Source: Amycolatopsis sp. FDAARGOS 1241
GTDB taxonomy: Bacteria > Actinomycetota > Actinomycetes > Mycobacteriales > Pseudonocardiaceae
NCBI RefSeq assembly: GCF_016889705.1
Contig: NZ_CP069526.1
Span: 62,001-126,000 of the forward strand
DNA: 64,000 nt
Direction: 5' to 3'
Under the pieces are notes generated by a model. That model did not search any database. It had not been told where the DNA came from and saw nothing but the letters and a program-made list of their open reading frames with translations. Position numbers and translations under genes: made by a program. The number at the start of each line of letters is the position of its first letter. Positions within the stretch are counted from its first letter, which is position 1. Shown here piece by piece: positions 46,360-55,762 of the stretch.

Positions 46360-46361
46360 GG

Positions 46362-46505
46362 TGCAGCGCGCCGGACCCCCGCGACGATGAGCACGAGGCA
46401 CGCCAGACGGCCGATCGTCGCGGGACCGTGCAGCGCGAAGATGCCCACACCGCGTAACCGGTACCGACGGGGATGCTGCGCAACGCATACGCATGGGTCG
46501 GTGAT
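46362..46505 (-). pseudogene. Remnant of a small multidrug resistance (SMR/SugE-like) transporter
   Basis: Read on the minus strand, one frame gives HAYALRSIPVGTGYAVW and the next gives VGIFALHGPATIGRLACLVLIVAG. IPVGTGYAVWxGI and RLACLVLIVAGV are hallmarks of helices 3 and 4 of SMR proteins; the stretch between them is shortened and the start of the protein is absent. A deletion relic of about 45 codons. Confidence 0.5.
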
Positions 46506-46520
46506 CTTCGTCGCCAGGCT

Positions 46521-47285
46521 TCACACCTTCCGCGCGCGGAGCGCGGTCGTGATCAGCGGGTAGTCGAACTCGCCGCTGCTGGTCGTGGGCACGCTGTGCA
46601 GGTAGTCGCGGGCCGCGGCCAGGGCGGCGTCGCGGTCGGCGGGGTCGGCGACGAGCAGGTTCGAGTGCGTGGCGACGGTTGCGAGCAGCGAGTCGATCGT
46701 GCGCCGGTGCGAATGGGGGAACTGGTGTTCCTCGAACGGGGCGAAACCCGCAGCGTCCAGCGTCCGGTTCTCGGCCAAGGCCACGCGCGTCACGCCGCCG
46801 CGCACGAGTTTCGAGAATTCGACGACCCACTCGACCTCGACGTCGTCGTGGTTCCACAGCGCCACGACGACCCCGCCCGGGCGCAGCACGCGGCGGATCT
46901 CCGCGAACGCCGGTTCCCAGTCGAACCAGTGCAGGGCCTGGCCGATGAACACCGCGTCGACGGACTCGCCGGCCAGCGGGATGTCTTCGGCCTTGCCGGA
47001 GAGCGCCGTGGTGTCCGGCAGCAGCTTGGCGAGTTGCGCGAGCATGCCCGCGTCGGGCTCGACCGCGGTCACGGTGAGGCCGAGGTCGACCAGGCCCTGG
47101 GTGAGCTTCCCGGTGCCGGCGGCGAGGTCGAGCACGTCCTGCGCCGGGTGCGCGGCGCCGGCGAGGCCCCAGTCCAGCGCGGCCAGCGGGTAGTCGGGCC
47201 GGTGCTCGGCGTAGGCGGCGGCGTGAGGGCCGAAAGACGACGCGCGGCGGGCGTGAAGTTCCTGGTCATATGTGGGATCCGTCAC
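46521..47285 (-). CDS. Class I SAM-dependent methyltransferase
   Basis: A 254-aa protein from the GTG at 47285. Motif I ([20 protein letters not shown]) binds S-adenosylmethionine; the acidic end of strand 2 is [10 protein letters not shown], and motif II reads [30 protein letters not shown]. The family resembles UbiE/Trm9-like small-molecule or lipid methyltransferases, but the substrate is unknown. The gene is divergent from lysS with a gap of only 95 bases. Confidence 0.85.
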   Translation of the reverse strand: MTDPTYDQELHARRASSFGPHAAAYAEHRPDYPLAALDWGLAGAAHPAQDVLDLAAGTGKLTQGLVDLGLTVTAVEPDAGMLAQLAKLLPDTTALSGKAEDIPLAGESVDAVFIGQALHWFDWEPAFAEIRRVLRPGGVVVALWNHDDVEVEWVVEFSKLVRGGVTRVALAENRTLDAAGFAPFEEHQFPHSHRRTIDSLLATVATHSNLLVADPADRDAALAAARDYLHSVPTTSSGEFDYPLITTALRARKV

Positions 47286-47380
47286 GGGAACCGAGACTAA
47301 TACGGGAAAAGGCAGCACCGCCCGGCGCGAAGGGTAATCCGGTTGGCGTTGCCGACCAGCGGGTTCGTACGCTATGGCCC

Positions 47381-48889
47381 ATGACCGAATTCCCCGCGCC
47401 CGATGCGCTGCCCGAAGACGACCTGCCCGAACAGATGCGGGTGCGCCGGGAGAAGCGCGACCGGATAATCGCGGAGGGTGTCGATCCTTACCCCGTGGAG
47501 GTTCCCCGCACCCACTCGCTCGGCGAAGTTCGGGCGGCTCATTCCGATCTCCCGCCCGACACCGCCACTGGTCAGAAGGTCGGGATCACCGGCCGGGTGA
47601 TGTTTCTCCGCAATACGGGCAAACTGTGTTTCGCCACTCTTCGTGAGGGTGACGGCACGCAACTTCAGGCGATGCTCAGCCTCGCGAAGGTCGGTGAGGA
47701 CTCGCTCGCCGCGTGGAAGAGCGATGTCGATCTCGGTGATCACGTATTCGTCTCGGGCGAGGTGATCACTTCCAAGCGCGGTGAACTTTCCGTGATGGCC
47801 GACTCGTGGCAGCTCACCTCCAAGGCGCTGCGCCCGCTGCCCAACACGCACAAGGACCTCGCCGAGGAAACGCGAATCCGGCAGCGTTATGTCGACTTGA
47901 TTCTGCGCGACCGGGCCCGCGATGTGGTGCGTACGCGCGCGGGCGTGGTGCGTTCGCTGCGCGACTCGTTCCACCGCCGCGGATTCACCGAGGTCGAGAC
48001 GCCGATGCTGCAGACCCTGCACGGCGGCGCCGCGGCCAGGCCATTCACCACTCATTCGAATGCGTTCGACATCGACCTGTACCTGCGCATCGCGCCGGAG
48101 CTGTTCCTGAAGCGCTGCGTGGTCGGGGGCATCGAGAAGGTTTTCGAGATCAACCGCAACTTCCGCAACGAGGGCAGTGACTCCTCGCACTCGCCGGAGT
48201 TCGCGATGCTCGAGTACTACGAGGCCTACGCCACGTACGACACGAATGCCGTGATGACCCGCGAACTCATCCAGGAGGCCGCGGACAACGTGCTGGGTAC
48301 GCAGGTCATCACCCTCACGGACGGAACGGAGTACGACCTTTCCGGCGAATGGACGACGCTCGGCATGTATGAGTCGTTGTCGGAGGCATTGGGCGAAGAA
48401 GTGTCACCCGAGACGCCTGCCGAACGGCTGCACAAGATCGCCGAGGCACGCCAGATCGAGGTCGACCCGAAGCTCGGCCACGGCAAACTGGTCGAAGAAC
48501 TGTGGGAACACCTCGTCGGCGACGATCTCACCGCGCCCACATTTGTGCGTGATTTTCCGCTCGAGACCTCGCCCCTGACCAGGCAGCACCGCAGCCGGCC
48601 GGGGGTCGCTGAGAAGTGGGACCTCTACGTGCGCGGTTTCGAACTCGCCACGGGTTACTCCGAGCTGGTCGACCCGGTCGTGGAGCGCCAGCGCCTCACC
48701 GAACAGGCCCAGCTGGCGGCGCAGGGTGATAGCGAAGCCATGCGACTCGACGAGGATTTCCTGCGGGCCCTGGAGTACGGAATGCCGCCGAGCGGTGGTG
48801 TGGGAATGGGGATCGACCGGCTGCTCATGGCGCTGACCGGTCTCGGTATCCGGGAGACGATCCTCTTCCCCCTCGTTCGGCCTGAATAA
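47381..48889 (+). CDS. lysS: Lysyl-tRNA synthetase, class II
   Basis: A 502-aa enzyme charging tRNA-Lys. The ATG at 47381 lies 7 bases after TACGCT (47368-47373), a good -10 element, so the transcript may be leaderless; no ribosome binding site is seen. The N-terminal OB fold ([18 protein letters not shown]) is followed by class II motifs: motif 2 in [20 protein letters not shown] and motif 3 in [16 protein letters not shown]. It is a single-domain-set LysS without the LysX membrane part. Confidence 0.97.
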   Translation: MTEFPAPDALPEDDLPEQMRVRREKRDRIIAEGVDPYPVEVPRTHSLGEVRAAHSDLPPDTATGQKVGITGRVMFLRNTGKLCFATLREGDGTQLQAMLSLAKVGEDSLAAWKSDVDLGDHVFVSGEVITSKRGELSVMADSWQLTSKALRPLPNTHKDLAEETRIRQRYVDLILRDRARDVVRTRAGVVRSLRDSFHRRGFTEVETPMLQTLHGGAAARPFTTHSNAFDIDLYLRIAPELFLKRCVVGGIEKVFEINRNFRNEGSDSSHSPEFAMLEYYEAYATYDTNAVMTRELIQEAADNVLGTQVITLTDGTEYDLSGEWTTLGMYESLSEALGEEVSPETPAERLHKIAEARQIEVDPKLGHGKLVEELWEHLVGDDLTAPTFVRDFPLETSPLTRQHRSRPGVAEKWDLYVRGFELATGYSELVDPVVERQRLTEQAQLAAQGDSEAMRLDEDFLRALEYGMPPSGGVGMGIDRLLMALTGLGIRETILFPLVRPE

Positions 48890-48933
48890 CCCACCCGTCG
48901 GTAGGAACCACCGGGGTTTATCTCAAACGAGAT

Positions 48934-48962
48934 TTGCACCAGCCCGGGTGAGCGGGTATTAA
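48934..48962 (+). promoter_or_regulatory. lsr2 promoter
   Basis: TTGCAC at 48934-48939, a 17-base spacer, and TATTAA at 48957-48962: a near-consensus sigma-A promoter, unusually strong for this GC-rich window. It would give a leader of about 70 bases before lsr2. The local AT-rich tract (48915-48970) could also be bound by Lsr2 itself. Confidence 0.7.
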
Positions 48963-49039
48963 TGTGAGTGACAAAGACTTCTGTCCCGGGGCTCGCCCCG
49001 TAACCAGATCATTCGCGTAAGCCCCGCAGGAGGAATCAG

Positions 49040-49393
49040 ATGGCACAGAAGGTGCTCGTCTCCCTGGTCGACGACCTCGACGGCACAGAGGCTGAAGAGA
49101 CCGTCGAGTTCGGTTTGGACGGTGTGACCTACCAGATCGACCTGTCCTCGGAAAACGCCGAGGAGTTGCGCGACGCACTCGCCCAGTACGTGGAGCACGC
49201 GCGCCGCGCCGGTGGCCGCAAGCGCGCGGTGCTGCGCCCGGTGGCCGGCGCGAAGGCGGCGGCCCGGCCGGCGACGGTCGACCGCGAGCAGAACCAGGCC
49301 ATTCGCGCCTGGGCTCGCAAGAACGGTTTCGCGGTTTCCGACCGGGGACGCATCCCGTCGGAGGTCGTGGAGGCCTACCACAAGAAGAACTGA
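49040..49393 (+). CDS. lsr2: Lsr2 nucleoid-associated protein
   Basis: A 117-aa H-NS-like xenogeneic silencer that bridges AT-rich DNA. The ATG at 49040 has a strong AGGAGG 9 bases upstream. The N-terminal dimerisation domain is [20 protein letters not shown] ... [18 protein letters not shown], and the C-terminal DNA-binding domain is [29 protein letters not shown], with the RGR AT-hook-like motif that inserts into the minor groove. Its position between lysS and clpC is conserved in actinobacteria. It has its own strong promoter and terminator. Confidence 0.97.
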   Translation: MAQKVLVSLVDDLDGTEAEETVEFGLDGVTYQIDLSSENAEELRDALAQYVEHARRAGGRKRAVLRPVAGAKAAARPATVDREQNQAIRAWARKNGFAVSDRGRIPSEVVEAYHKKN

Positions 49394-49410
49394 GTGGCAG
49401 TGCTTCGCCG

Positions 49411-49442
49411 ACGGCCGCCGGGTTATTTCCGGCGGCCGTTTT
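49411..49442 (+). terminator. lsr2 terminator
   Basis: ACGGCCGCCGG at 49411-49421 pairs with CCGGCGGCCGT at 49429-49439 around GTTATTT, followed by TTT. A canonical rho-independent structure. The TAA that would end the AraC frame on the minus strand lies in the loop. Confidence 0.85.
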
Positions 49443-50268
49443 GCTTGTCCGGTTTCTGTCCGGTCGGCGCCGGGGCGCGGGCCGCTCGGGCGAACTCGGT
49501 CGGCGAGCGTCCCGTCACGGCGCGGAAATCGCGGGTGAAGTGAGGTTGATCGCCATAGCCGAGCCGGGTCGCGAGGTCCGCCTAATCGGGGGACTCCTCG
49601 TCGGCGAGCCGGTGGGCCGCGTCGTTCAGCCGGTATATCCGGATCGCCCACTTGGGCGTGCAGCCGACGTGTTCCGCGAACAGCCGCTGAAGTGCTCGTG
49701 CGGACAAGCCGACGCTCGCGGCGAGGTGATCGACGCGCGTGATTCGCGGATCGCCCGCGATTGTTTCCACCGCCGCCGCGGCCGTCCGCGCGGCCGGTGG
49801 AAGTGTCACCCGCTTTGCGATCAGCAACTTGTCGACTGCAGCGATCATTTCGGCGTCGGAACTCGCATTTCGCACCGATTCGGCGGCTTCGGTGCCACAG
49901 TGCCCGAAGACGTCCTCCAGCGCTGCGGATCGGTCGGCGACGGTTCGCACGGGCGCGCCGAGGAACGGCCGGAAACAGCCGGGCCGGAACCGCACGCCGA
50001 GGCCGTGCGCGCGGCCCTCGAGCCGGTGGGTGAACAGCGTGTGGTCCGGGCCGTAGACGCCGCGCGCGCCGGGGAAGAAGGTCACGTGCACCGCGACGTT
50101 CGGCAGCACGTGCTGGTCGTGGCAGCCGTCGAGGTCCCCGTGCAGCACCCAGTGGTAGTCGACGACCTCGGCCAATTCGGGCGCGGGCGCGTGGCGGGCG
50201 AGCGTGAACTTGGTGCGCGCCACCTGCTCGTCGACGATGCCGCGCGGAATCCGGCGCATGTGCCTCAC
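49423..50268 (-). pseudogene. AraC family regulator interrupted by one in-frame TAG
   Basis: The protein starts at 50268 (MRHMRRIPRGIVDEQVAR) with an N-terminal AraC-binding-like domain of DUF6597 type (VDYHWVLHGDLDG ... GLGVRFRPGCFRPFLG). It enters the first helix-turn-helix at VDHLAASVGLSARALQRLF, continues as RIYRLNDAAHRLADEESPD, and meets TAG at 49582-49584. The same frame then goes on without a break as ADLATRLGYGDQPHFTRDF and RAVTGRSPTEFA, the conserved second helix-turn-helix, and ends at TAA at 49423-49425. The stop sits where relatives have tryptophan (TGG), so a single G-to-A change explains it. The truncated product would lack half of the DNA-binding domain. Confidence 0.88.
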
Positions 50269-50324
50269 GCTGGTGCGTCGCGTTCTTTCAAGACGCGCGT
50301 CGCGTGCCGTGCTTGGCTTCGCGC

Positions 50325-50894
50325 ATGACCGACCACTCCGCCCTGCTGAGCCCGGCCGCGGCCGAGTTCTTGCGCGCCGCTGCGCTGCCCACGGCGGCGG
50401 CTCGCACTCCGTGCGCGGACTACGACGCTCGCGGCCTGCTCGACCACCTGCTCTACTGGGGCCCGTGGCTCGCCGCCGCAGGCCGTCGCGAGTCCTACAC
50501 CGCGGACGGCTCCGAGGCGGATGCCGCGCTGGTCACCGGCGACTGGCCCGCGAAGCTCGAGAAGCAGACGCAAGACCTCGTCGACGCCTTCACCGCGCCC
50601 GGCGCGTGGCACGGCACGGTCGCGCTCGGCTCGGCCACCCTGCCGGCCGCCGTGGTCGGCGACCTGGTCCTGGGTGAGTTCGTGCTGCACGGCTGGGACC
50701 TCGCCCGCGCCGCGGGAGCCACGCTGAGCTGCCCCGACGAGACCGCGGAGGCCGTCCGGGCGTCCGCGGTCGCGATGGGCGGGCAGGCGCGCTCGATGGG
50801 CGTCTACGGCCCCGAGGTGGCAGTGCCGGCCGACGCACCGCCGCTGGACCGCGCGCTGGGCGCGAGCGGCCGCGACCCGCGCTGGCGGCCGTGA
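50325..50894 (+). CDS. TIGR03086-type DinB/maleylpyruvate-isomerase-like metal-binding protein
   Basis: A 189-aa helical-bundle protein from the ATG at 50325. The conserved pieces are DARGLLDHLLYWGPWLA and LPAAVVGDLVLGEFVLHGWDLARA, with the histidines expected to bind a metal in the DinB/mycothiol-dependent isomerase fold. Members with this layout are annotated TIGR03086; some use mycothiol for detoxification. It is divergent from the broken AraC gene, which may once have regulated it. No strong ribosome binding site. Substrate unknown. Confidence 0.8.
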   Translation: MTDHSALLSPAAAEFLRAAALPTAAARTPCADYDARGLLDHLLYWGPWLAAAGRRESYTADGSEADAALVTGDWPAKLEKQTQDLVDAFTAPGAWHGTVALGSATLPAAVVGDLVLGEFVLHGWDLARAAGATLSCPDETAEAVRASAVAMGGQARSMGVYGPEVAVPADAPPLDRALGASGRDPRWRP

Positions 50895-50895
50895 G

Positions 50896-51729
50896 CTAGC
50901 GGGAACAGATGCGCGGGCATTCCCCGCACTCGGACTCACCCGGCAGCAGGTAGGAGAAACAGCAGCTCTCTCGCCGTCGCTCCCAGCCGCGGTGCCCGCT
51001 TTCGTCGACCGCGACGCGCAGGGTGGAAGCCGAGGTCAACGGCCGGTAGCGCGCGTCGAGCACGAGTGCGGCGTCGGCCACCCCGGCGCCCTCGGCGTCC
51101 GGCGTGCCGCCCTGACGGCCCGCCCACCACAGGCAGTTGTCGAGCGCGTCCGTCGCCGCGGCCCACAGCGTGCGCCGGCCCAGGCGGCTGCCGGGCGCGT
51201 ACGCGCGGACGAAGCGCGCGGCGTGGGCCACGTACTGGGCGCGCAGCACGGCGGCCAGCGCGTGCTCGTCGGCCACGACCGTCGCTTCCGGCCGCGCCGA
51301 ACCCGGGTCAGTGGGCAGGCAGTGGAAGCCCTCACCCAGCACGGCCATGCCCGCGGGGTGCGGACGGTCATCGCCGAGGCCGAACGCGAGCTGCTCCGGT
51401 GTGAGCGACGGCACGCGCCGCTCGTGGTGCAGCAGCAGTGCGCCGACGTACGCCGGCACGTGCAGGTACCAGGACATGACGTAGCTGGCGGCCGTGCGCT
51501 CTGGGGCCGCGCCGTGGTTGCGGACGAGCCAGGTGGCCAGCCGGTCGCGCCAGTCGCCGAACCGCTCGGGTTCGTCGAGCAGGTCGGAGCAGCGGAGCCA
51601 GCCGGCCGGGACGTCGGTGCACAGCTCGCCGCGCTCCTGGAGCCCCCCGACCCGCAGGAGCGACGACGCGAGGTCGTCCCCGACGTCGCGCGAGTTCCGG
51701 TGATCGCGGAAGGACCGCTGCTGGTTCAC
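50896..51729 (-). CDS. FhuF-like siderophore-iron reductase (2Fe-2S)
   Basis: A 277-aa protein from the GTG at 51729, with AGGAGGG 7 bases upstream. The C-terminus holds the FhuF iron-sulfur motif C-C-x10-C-x2-C (CCFSYLLPGESECGEC), which binds a 2Fe-2S cluster used to reduce ferric siderophores and release iron. The main part (SYVMSWYLHVPAYVGALLL) matches the FhuF/IucA-associated fold. An IdeR/DtxR-type box lies 29 bases upstream of the start, so expression is probably derepressed by iron limitation. No siderophore synthesis genes are nearby. Confidence 0.87.
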   Translation of the reverse strand: MNQQRSFRDHRNSRDVGDDLASSLLRVGGLQERGELCTDVPAGWLRCSDLLDEPERFGDWRDRLATWLVRNHGAAPERTAASYVMSWYLHVPAYVGALLLHHERRVPSLTPEQLAFGLGDDRPHPAGMAVLGEGFHCLPTDPGSARPEATVVADEHALAAVLRAQYVAHAARFVRAYAPGSRLGRRTLWAAATDALDNCLWWAGRQGGTPDAEGAGVADAALVLDARYRPLTSASTLRVAVDESGHRGWERRRESCCFSYLLPGESECGECPRICSR

Positions 51730-51757
51730 CGCGGCCCTCCTTGACTCGCCGGACTCA

Positions 51758-51776
51758 TTAGGCGTGCCTAACCTTA
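51758..51776 (-). promoter_or_regulatory. IdeR/DtxR iron box upstream of fhuF-like gene
   Basis: TTAGGCGTGCCTAACCTTA matches 14 of 19 positions of the IdeR/DtxR consensus TTAGGTTAGGCTAACCTAA. The AGGC-N-GCCT core is symmetrical. Position upstream of an iron reductase gene supports it. Confidence 0.75.
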
Positions 51777-51840
51777 CAGAGAAAGGGCTGTTGCGCCAAT
51801 CGAGTGCCCACTTCGCGGAAACCTCCAGCTAGCACCCCTT

Positions 51841-51857
51841 GTTCGCGCTGAGCGGAC
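51841..51857 (+). promoter_or_regulatory. Candidate ClgR operator upstream of clpC
   Basis: GTTCGCGCTGAGCGGAC contains the CGC-N5-GCG core flanked by GTT/GAC, close to the ClgR motif that activates clp genes in Corynebacterium, Mycobacterium and Streptomyces. It lies 15 bp before the sigma-R-like promoter. Confidence 0.55.
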
Positions 51858-51871
51858 AGGGGACCCTGAAC

Positions 51872-51897
51872 GGAATCCGTGCCCGCGCCCGTACGTT
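51872..51897 (+). promoter_or_regulatory. Candidate sigma-R/SigH promoter of clpC
   Basis: GGAAT at 51872-51876, exactly 18 bases, then GTT at 51895-51897: an exact match to the core sigma-R/SigH consensus (GGAAT-N18-GTT) for thiol-oxidative and heat stress. The leader from here to the clpC start is about 200 bases and holds no gene. Confidence 0.6.
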
Positions 51898-52101
51898 CCA
51901 CTAGAGGTAAAAGTGCAGGGCAACCGGATGTCGGAGGTTGACCGGTCGGGTCACCTGCCGGGTGTCAACGGGCCACGGGAAGCCGTAGTGGTACGCAAGC
52001 GCGACCGCTTGGCTACTAGAGTGGTCTCACGGTGCTGTCTCCTCGTGGGTGCGATCCGCGAGGTGAAACGGGCCGCCGACGCAGCAGTCGAGGGAGTGCG
52101 C

Positions 52102-54651
52102 ATGTTTGAGAGGTTCACCGACCGCGCGAGGCGGGTGGTCGTCCTGGCCCAGGAAGAGGCCCGGATGCTCAACCACAACTACATCGGCACCGAGCACATC
52201 CTCCTGGGTCTGATCCACGAGGGTGAGGGTGTCGCCGCCAAGGCGCTCGAGTCGCTGGGCATCGCCCTCGAGGGTGTGCGCCAGCAGGTCGAGGAGATCA
52301 TCGGCCAGGGCCAGCAGGCGCCGAGCGGGCACATCCCGTTCACGCCGCGGGCCAAGAAGGTGCTTGAGCTGTCGCTGCGCGAAGCGCTGCAGCTCGGCCA
52401 CAACTACATCGGTACCGAGCACATCCTGCTCGGCCTGATCCGCGAGGGCGAGGGCGTCGCCGCCCAGGTCCTCGTGAAGCTCGGTGCGGACCTGAACCGG
52501 GTGCGCCAGCAGGTGCTGCAGCTGCTGTCCGGCTACCAGACCGGTGAGAAGTCCACCGAGAGCGGCTCCGGCCGCGGCGAGGGCACCCCGTCGTCGTCGC
52601 TGGTGCTGGACCAGTTCGGCCGCAACATGACCGTGCTCGCCCGCGAGGGCAAGCTCGACCCGGTCATCGGGCGCGGCAAGGAGATCGAGCGGGTCATGCA
52701 GGTGCTGTCCCGCCGCACCAAGAACAACCCGGTGCTCATCGGCGAGCCGGGCGTCGGCAAGACCGCCGTCGTCGAGGGCCTGGCCCAGAGCATCGTCAAG
52801 GGCGAGGTGCCCGAGACGCTCAAGGACAAGCAGCTCTACACGCTGGACCTGGGCTCTCTGGTCGCCGGCTCCCGCTACCGCGGTGACTTCGAAGAGCGCC
52901 TCAAGAAGGTGCTCAAGGAGATCAAGACCCGCGGCGACATCATCCTGTTCATCGACGAGCTCCACACGCTGGTCGGTGCGGGTGCCGCCGAGGGCGCCAT
53001 CGACGCGGCTTCGATCCTGAAGCCGATGCTGGCCCGCGGTGAGCTGCAGACGATCGGCGCGACCACGCTCGAGGAGTACCGCAAGTACATCGAGAAGGAC
53101 GCCGCGCTGGAGCGCCGCTTCCAGCCGATCCAGGTCGGCGAGCCGTCGCTCGAGCACACGATCGAGATCCTCAAGGGCCTGCGCGACCGGTACGAGGCGC
53201 ACCACCGCGTCTCGATCACCGACTCGGCGCTGGTCGCGGCCGCCACGCTGGCCGACCGCTACATCAACGACCGCTTCCTGCCGGACAAGGCCATCGACCT
53301 CATCGACGAGGCCGGCGCCCGCATGCGCATCCGCCGCATGACCGCGCCGCCGGACCTGCGCGAGTTCGACGAGAAGATCGCCGAGGTCCGCCGCGACAAG
53401 GAGTCCGCGATCGACGCGCAGGACTTCGAGCGGGCCGCGCGCCTGCGCGACGAGGAGAAGACTCTCCTCGGCCAGAAGGGCGAGCGCGAGAAGCAGTGGA
53501 AGGACGGCGACCTCGACGTCGTCGCGGAGGTGGACGACGAGCAGATCGCGGAGGTGCTGGCCAACTGGACCGGCATCCCGGTGTTCAAGCTCACCGAAGA
53601 GGAGACCACCCGGCTGCTGCGCATGGAGGATGAGCTCCACAAGCGCATCATCGGCCAGGAGGACGCGGTCAAGGCCGTCTCCCAGGCGATCCGCCGCACC
53701 CGCGCCGGCCTGAAGGACCCGAAGCGCCCGTCCGGCTCCTTCATCTTCGCCGGCCCGTCCGGTGTCGGTAAGACCGAGCTGTCCAAGGCGCTGGCCTCCT
53801 TCCTGTTCGGCGAGGACGACGCGCTCATCCAGATCGACATGGGTGAGTTCCACGACCGCTACACCGCTTCGCGGCTCTTCGGTGCCCCTCCGGGCTACGT
53901 CGGCTACGAAGAGGGCGGGCAGCTGACCGAGAAGGTGCGGCGCAAGCCGTTCTCGGTGGTGCTCTTCGACGAGATCGAGAAGGCGCACCAGGAGATCTAC
54001 AACACGCTCCTGCAGGTGCTCGAAGACGGTCGCCTCACCGACGGCCAGGGTCGCACGGTCGACTTCAAGAACACGGTCCTGATCTTCACCTCGAACCTGG
54101 GCACCTCGGACATCTCCAAGTCCGTGAGCCTCGGCTTCTCCTCCGGAGCGGACACGAGCAACCGCTACGAGAAGATGAAGCAGAAGGTCAACGAGGAGAT
54201 GAAGAAGCACTTCCGGCCCGAGTTCCTGAACCGGATCGACGACATCATCGTCTTCCACCAGCTCACGCAGGAACAGATCATCGAGATGGTCGACCTGATG
54301 ATCGGCCGGGTCGAGACGCAGCTCAAGGCCAAGGACATGGAGATCGAGCTCACGTCGAAGGCCAAGGCTCTGCTGGCCAAGCGCGGCTTCGACCCCGTGC
54401 TCGGCGCCCGACCGCTGCGTCGCACGATCCAGCGTGAGATCGAGGACCAGCTGTCGGAGAAGATCCTGTTCGGCGAGGTCGAGCCGGGCCAGATCATCCT
54501 GGTCGACGTCGAGGGCTGGAGCGGCAACCCCGAGGACCGCGACGACGAAGCGCACTTCACCTTCCGGGGTGAGAGGCGCCCGTCCTCGGTTCCGGACGCC
54601 CCGCCGGTCAGCATCGGCGCGGCCGAGAACCGCGAAGCCGACAACGACTGA
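52102..54651 (+). CDS. clpC: ATP-dependent Clp protease ATPase subunit ClpC
   Basis: An 849-aa Hsp100 unfoldase that feeds proteins to ClpP; essential in mycobacteria as ClpC1. The ATG at 52102 ([20 protein letters not shown]) with GAGGGAG upstream is the conserved family start, although the frame is open from 51913. Two ClpN repeats (each with [15 protein letters not shown] or its twin) form the N-domain. D1 has Walker A GEPGVGKT and Walker [11 protein letters not shown]; a UVR-like coiled coil follows ([21 protein letters not shown]). D2 has GPSGVGKT and [11 protein letters not shown], and the ClpP-binding loop region follows. The acidic tail ends [13 protein letters not shown] strong terminator follows. 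Confidence 0.97.
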   Translation: MFERFTDRARRVVVLAQEEARMLNHNYIGTEHILLGLIHEGEGVAAKALESLGIALEGVRQQVEEIIGQGQQAPSGHIPFTPRAKKVLELSLREALQLGHNYIGTEHILLGLIREGEGVAAQVLVKLGADLNRVRQQVLQLLSGYQTGEKSTESGSGRGEGTPSSSLVLDQFGRNMTVLAREGKLDPVIGRGKEIERVMQVLSRRTKNNPVLIGEPGVGKTAVVEGLAQSIVKGEVPETLKDKQLYTLDLGSLVAGSRYRGDFEERLKKVLKEIKTRGDIILFIDELHTLVGAGAAEGAIDAASILKPMLARGELQTIGATTLEEYRKYIEKDAALERRFQPIQVGEPSLEHTIEILKGLRDRYEAHHRVSITDSALVAAATLADRYINDRFLPDKAIDLIDEAGARMRIRRMTAPPDLREFDEKIAEVRRDKESAIDAQDFERAARLRDEEKTLLGQKGEREKQWKDGDLDVVAEVDDEQIAEVLANWTGIPVFKLTEEETTRLLRMEDELHKRIIGQEDAVKAVSQAIRRTRAGLKDPKRPSGSFIFAGPSGVGKTELSKALASFLFGEDDALIQIDMGEFHDRYTASRLFGAPPGYVGYEEGGQLTEKVRRKPFSVVLFDEIEKAHQEIYNTLLQVLEDGRLTDGQGRTVDFKNTVLIFTSNLGTSDISKSVSLGFSSGADTSNRYEKMKQKVNEEMKKHFRPEFLNRIDDIIVFHQLTQEQIIEMVDLMIGRVETQLKAKDMEIELTSKAKALLAKRGFDPVLGARPLRRTIQREIEDQLSEKILFGEVEPGQIILVDVEGWSGNPEDRDDEAHFTFRGERRPSSVPDAPPVSIGAAENREADND

Positions 54652-54665
54652 TCGCGGCTGACCAC

Positions 54666-54706
54666 CCGGAAGGGCGGCTCCCCACCACGGGGAGCCGCCC
54701 TTCCGG
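54666..54706 (+). terminator. clpC terminator
   Basis: An 18-bp perfect stem (54666-54683 with 54689-54706; CCGGAAGGGCGGCTCCCC and its complement) with a 5-base loop, 14 bases after the clpC stop. Confidence 0.88.
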
Positions 54707-54742
54707 CGTTTCGGGGGCCGCCGGTTCGCGTAGGGTCGGGGC

Positions 54743-55762
54743 ATGGGGGATGACCGTCTGCGCCGGCACTCCGTCGTGTCGGCCGCCCTGGCGGGGCTGG
54801 CCGACGAGCAGCTGCTGAAGCTGCTGGCCGACGCGCCCGTGGTCGCCACCGGCATCGGCGGCACGGGGGTGCGGTTCGACGTCGACGGCGTGCCGGTGTT
54901 CGCGAAACGCGTGCCGCTCACCGACCTCGAACGGCAGCACCCGCGCTCCACCGCCAACCTCTACGGCCTGCCGGTCTTCTGCCACTACGGCCTCGGTTCG
55001 CCGGAAGGCTCGGCGTGGCGGGAGCTCGCGCTGCACGAGCTGGCCACCGGCTGGGTGCTCGACGGCGAGTGCGCGCACTTCCCGCTGCTGCACCACTGGC
55101 GTGTGCTGCCGCTCGCCGCGGGCCGGGTTCCCGACCGCACTCTCGAGGAGGACGTGGCGTACTGGGGCGGCTCGGCGGCCGTGCGCCGGCGGCTCACGGA
55201 GCTGGCCGGTGCCGCGTGGAGCGTCGTGCTGTTCTGCGAGTACTACCCGACCACGCTGCACCGCTGGCTGCCCGGTCACCTCGACCAGACCGACCGCATG
55301 GCCGAGCAGCTCTTCGACACCACGTCCTTCCTGCGTGCGCAGGGATTGCTGCACTTCGACGCCCATTTCGACAACTTCCTCACCGACGGCGAGAGCCTCT
55401 TCCTCACCGATTTCGGTCTCGCGTTCGCGCGCCGGTTCGACCTGACCGCCGAGGAGCTGGCCTTCGCCGAGCTGAACGCGGACCACGATCGGGCGTACGT
55501 GTCCATGCACCTGGTCAACTGGCTGATCACGGAGCTGCGCGGCGCCCGGGACCGGGCCGGCCGCGTGGCGGCGGTGCGGCGCGCGGCCGAGGGCGAGGTC
55601 GAACTGCCCGACGCCGTCGCCGGGCTCGTGACCCGGCACGCGCCCACGGCGGTGGTGATGAACGACTTCTACGACCGGCTCGTTCACGAAAGCCGCGAAA
55701 TCCCCTTCCCGGCCGAGCTGTGTTGTCTGCCTCGGCTCCGCCGAGACGGTGAGATCGCTTGA
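54743..55762 (+). CDS. Protein-kinase-fold phosphotransferase of unknown target
   Basis: A 339-aa protein from the ATG at 54743; ribosome binding is weak. A kinase-like fold is indicated by VPVFAKRVPLTDLE (ATP-binding lysine on strand 3), a catalytic loop LLHFDAHFDNFLTDG (H-x-D-x-x-x-x-N) and a metal-binding LTDFGLAFARRF (DFG). This is closer to aminoglycoside/choline kinase-like or atypical protein kinases than to PknB. It has no membrane segment. The last 15 codons (ending ELCCLPRLRRDGEIA) are encoded by a structured repeat element also found after coaX, so the original C-terminus probably changed when that element arrived. Substrate unknown. Confidence 0.75.
   Translation: MGDDRLRRHSVVSAALAGLADEQLLKLLADAPVVATGIGGTGVRFDVDGVPVFAKRVPLTDLERQHPRSTANLYGLPVFCHYGLGSPEGSAWRELALHELATGWVLDGECAHFPLLHHWRVLPLAAGRVPDRTLEEDVAYWGGSAAVRRRLTELAGAAWSVVLFCEYYPTTLHRWLPGHLDQTDRMAEQLFDTTSFLRAQGLLHFDAHFDNFLTDGESLFLTDFGLAFARRFDLTAEELAFAELNADHDRAYVSMHLVNWLITELRGARDRAGRVAAVRRAAEGEVELPDAVAGLVTRHAPTAVVMNDFYDRLVHESREIPFPAELCCLPRLRRDGEIA
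55717..55757 (+). repeat. Structured 3' repeat, copy B (inside the kinase-like gene end)
   Basis: GCTGTGTTGTCTGC, then the hairpin CCTCGGC-TCC-GCCGAG, then ACGGTGAGATCGC. Compared with copy A at 44597, one stem pair has changed from C-G to T-A on both sides, preserving pairing, while the flanks stay nearly identical. It supplies the last codons of the kinase-like gene. Confidence 0.75.

Noticed and set aside
51913..52101. 63-codon N-terminal extension of ClpC
   Set aside because: The conserved family start [11 protein letters not shown] at 52102 has its own ribosome binding site; the upstream part is leader sequence behind the stress promoter.
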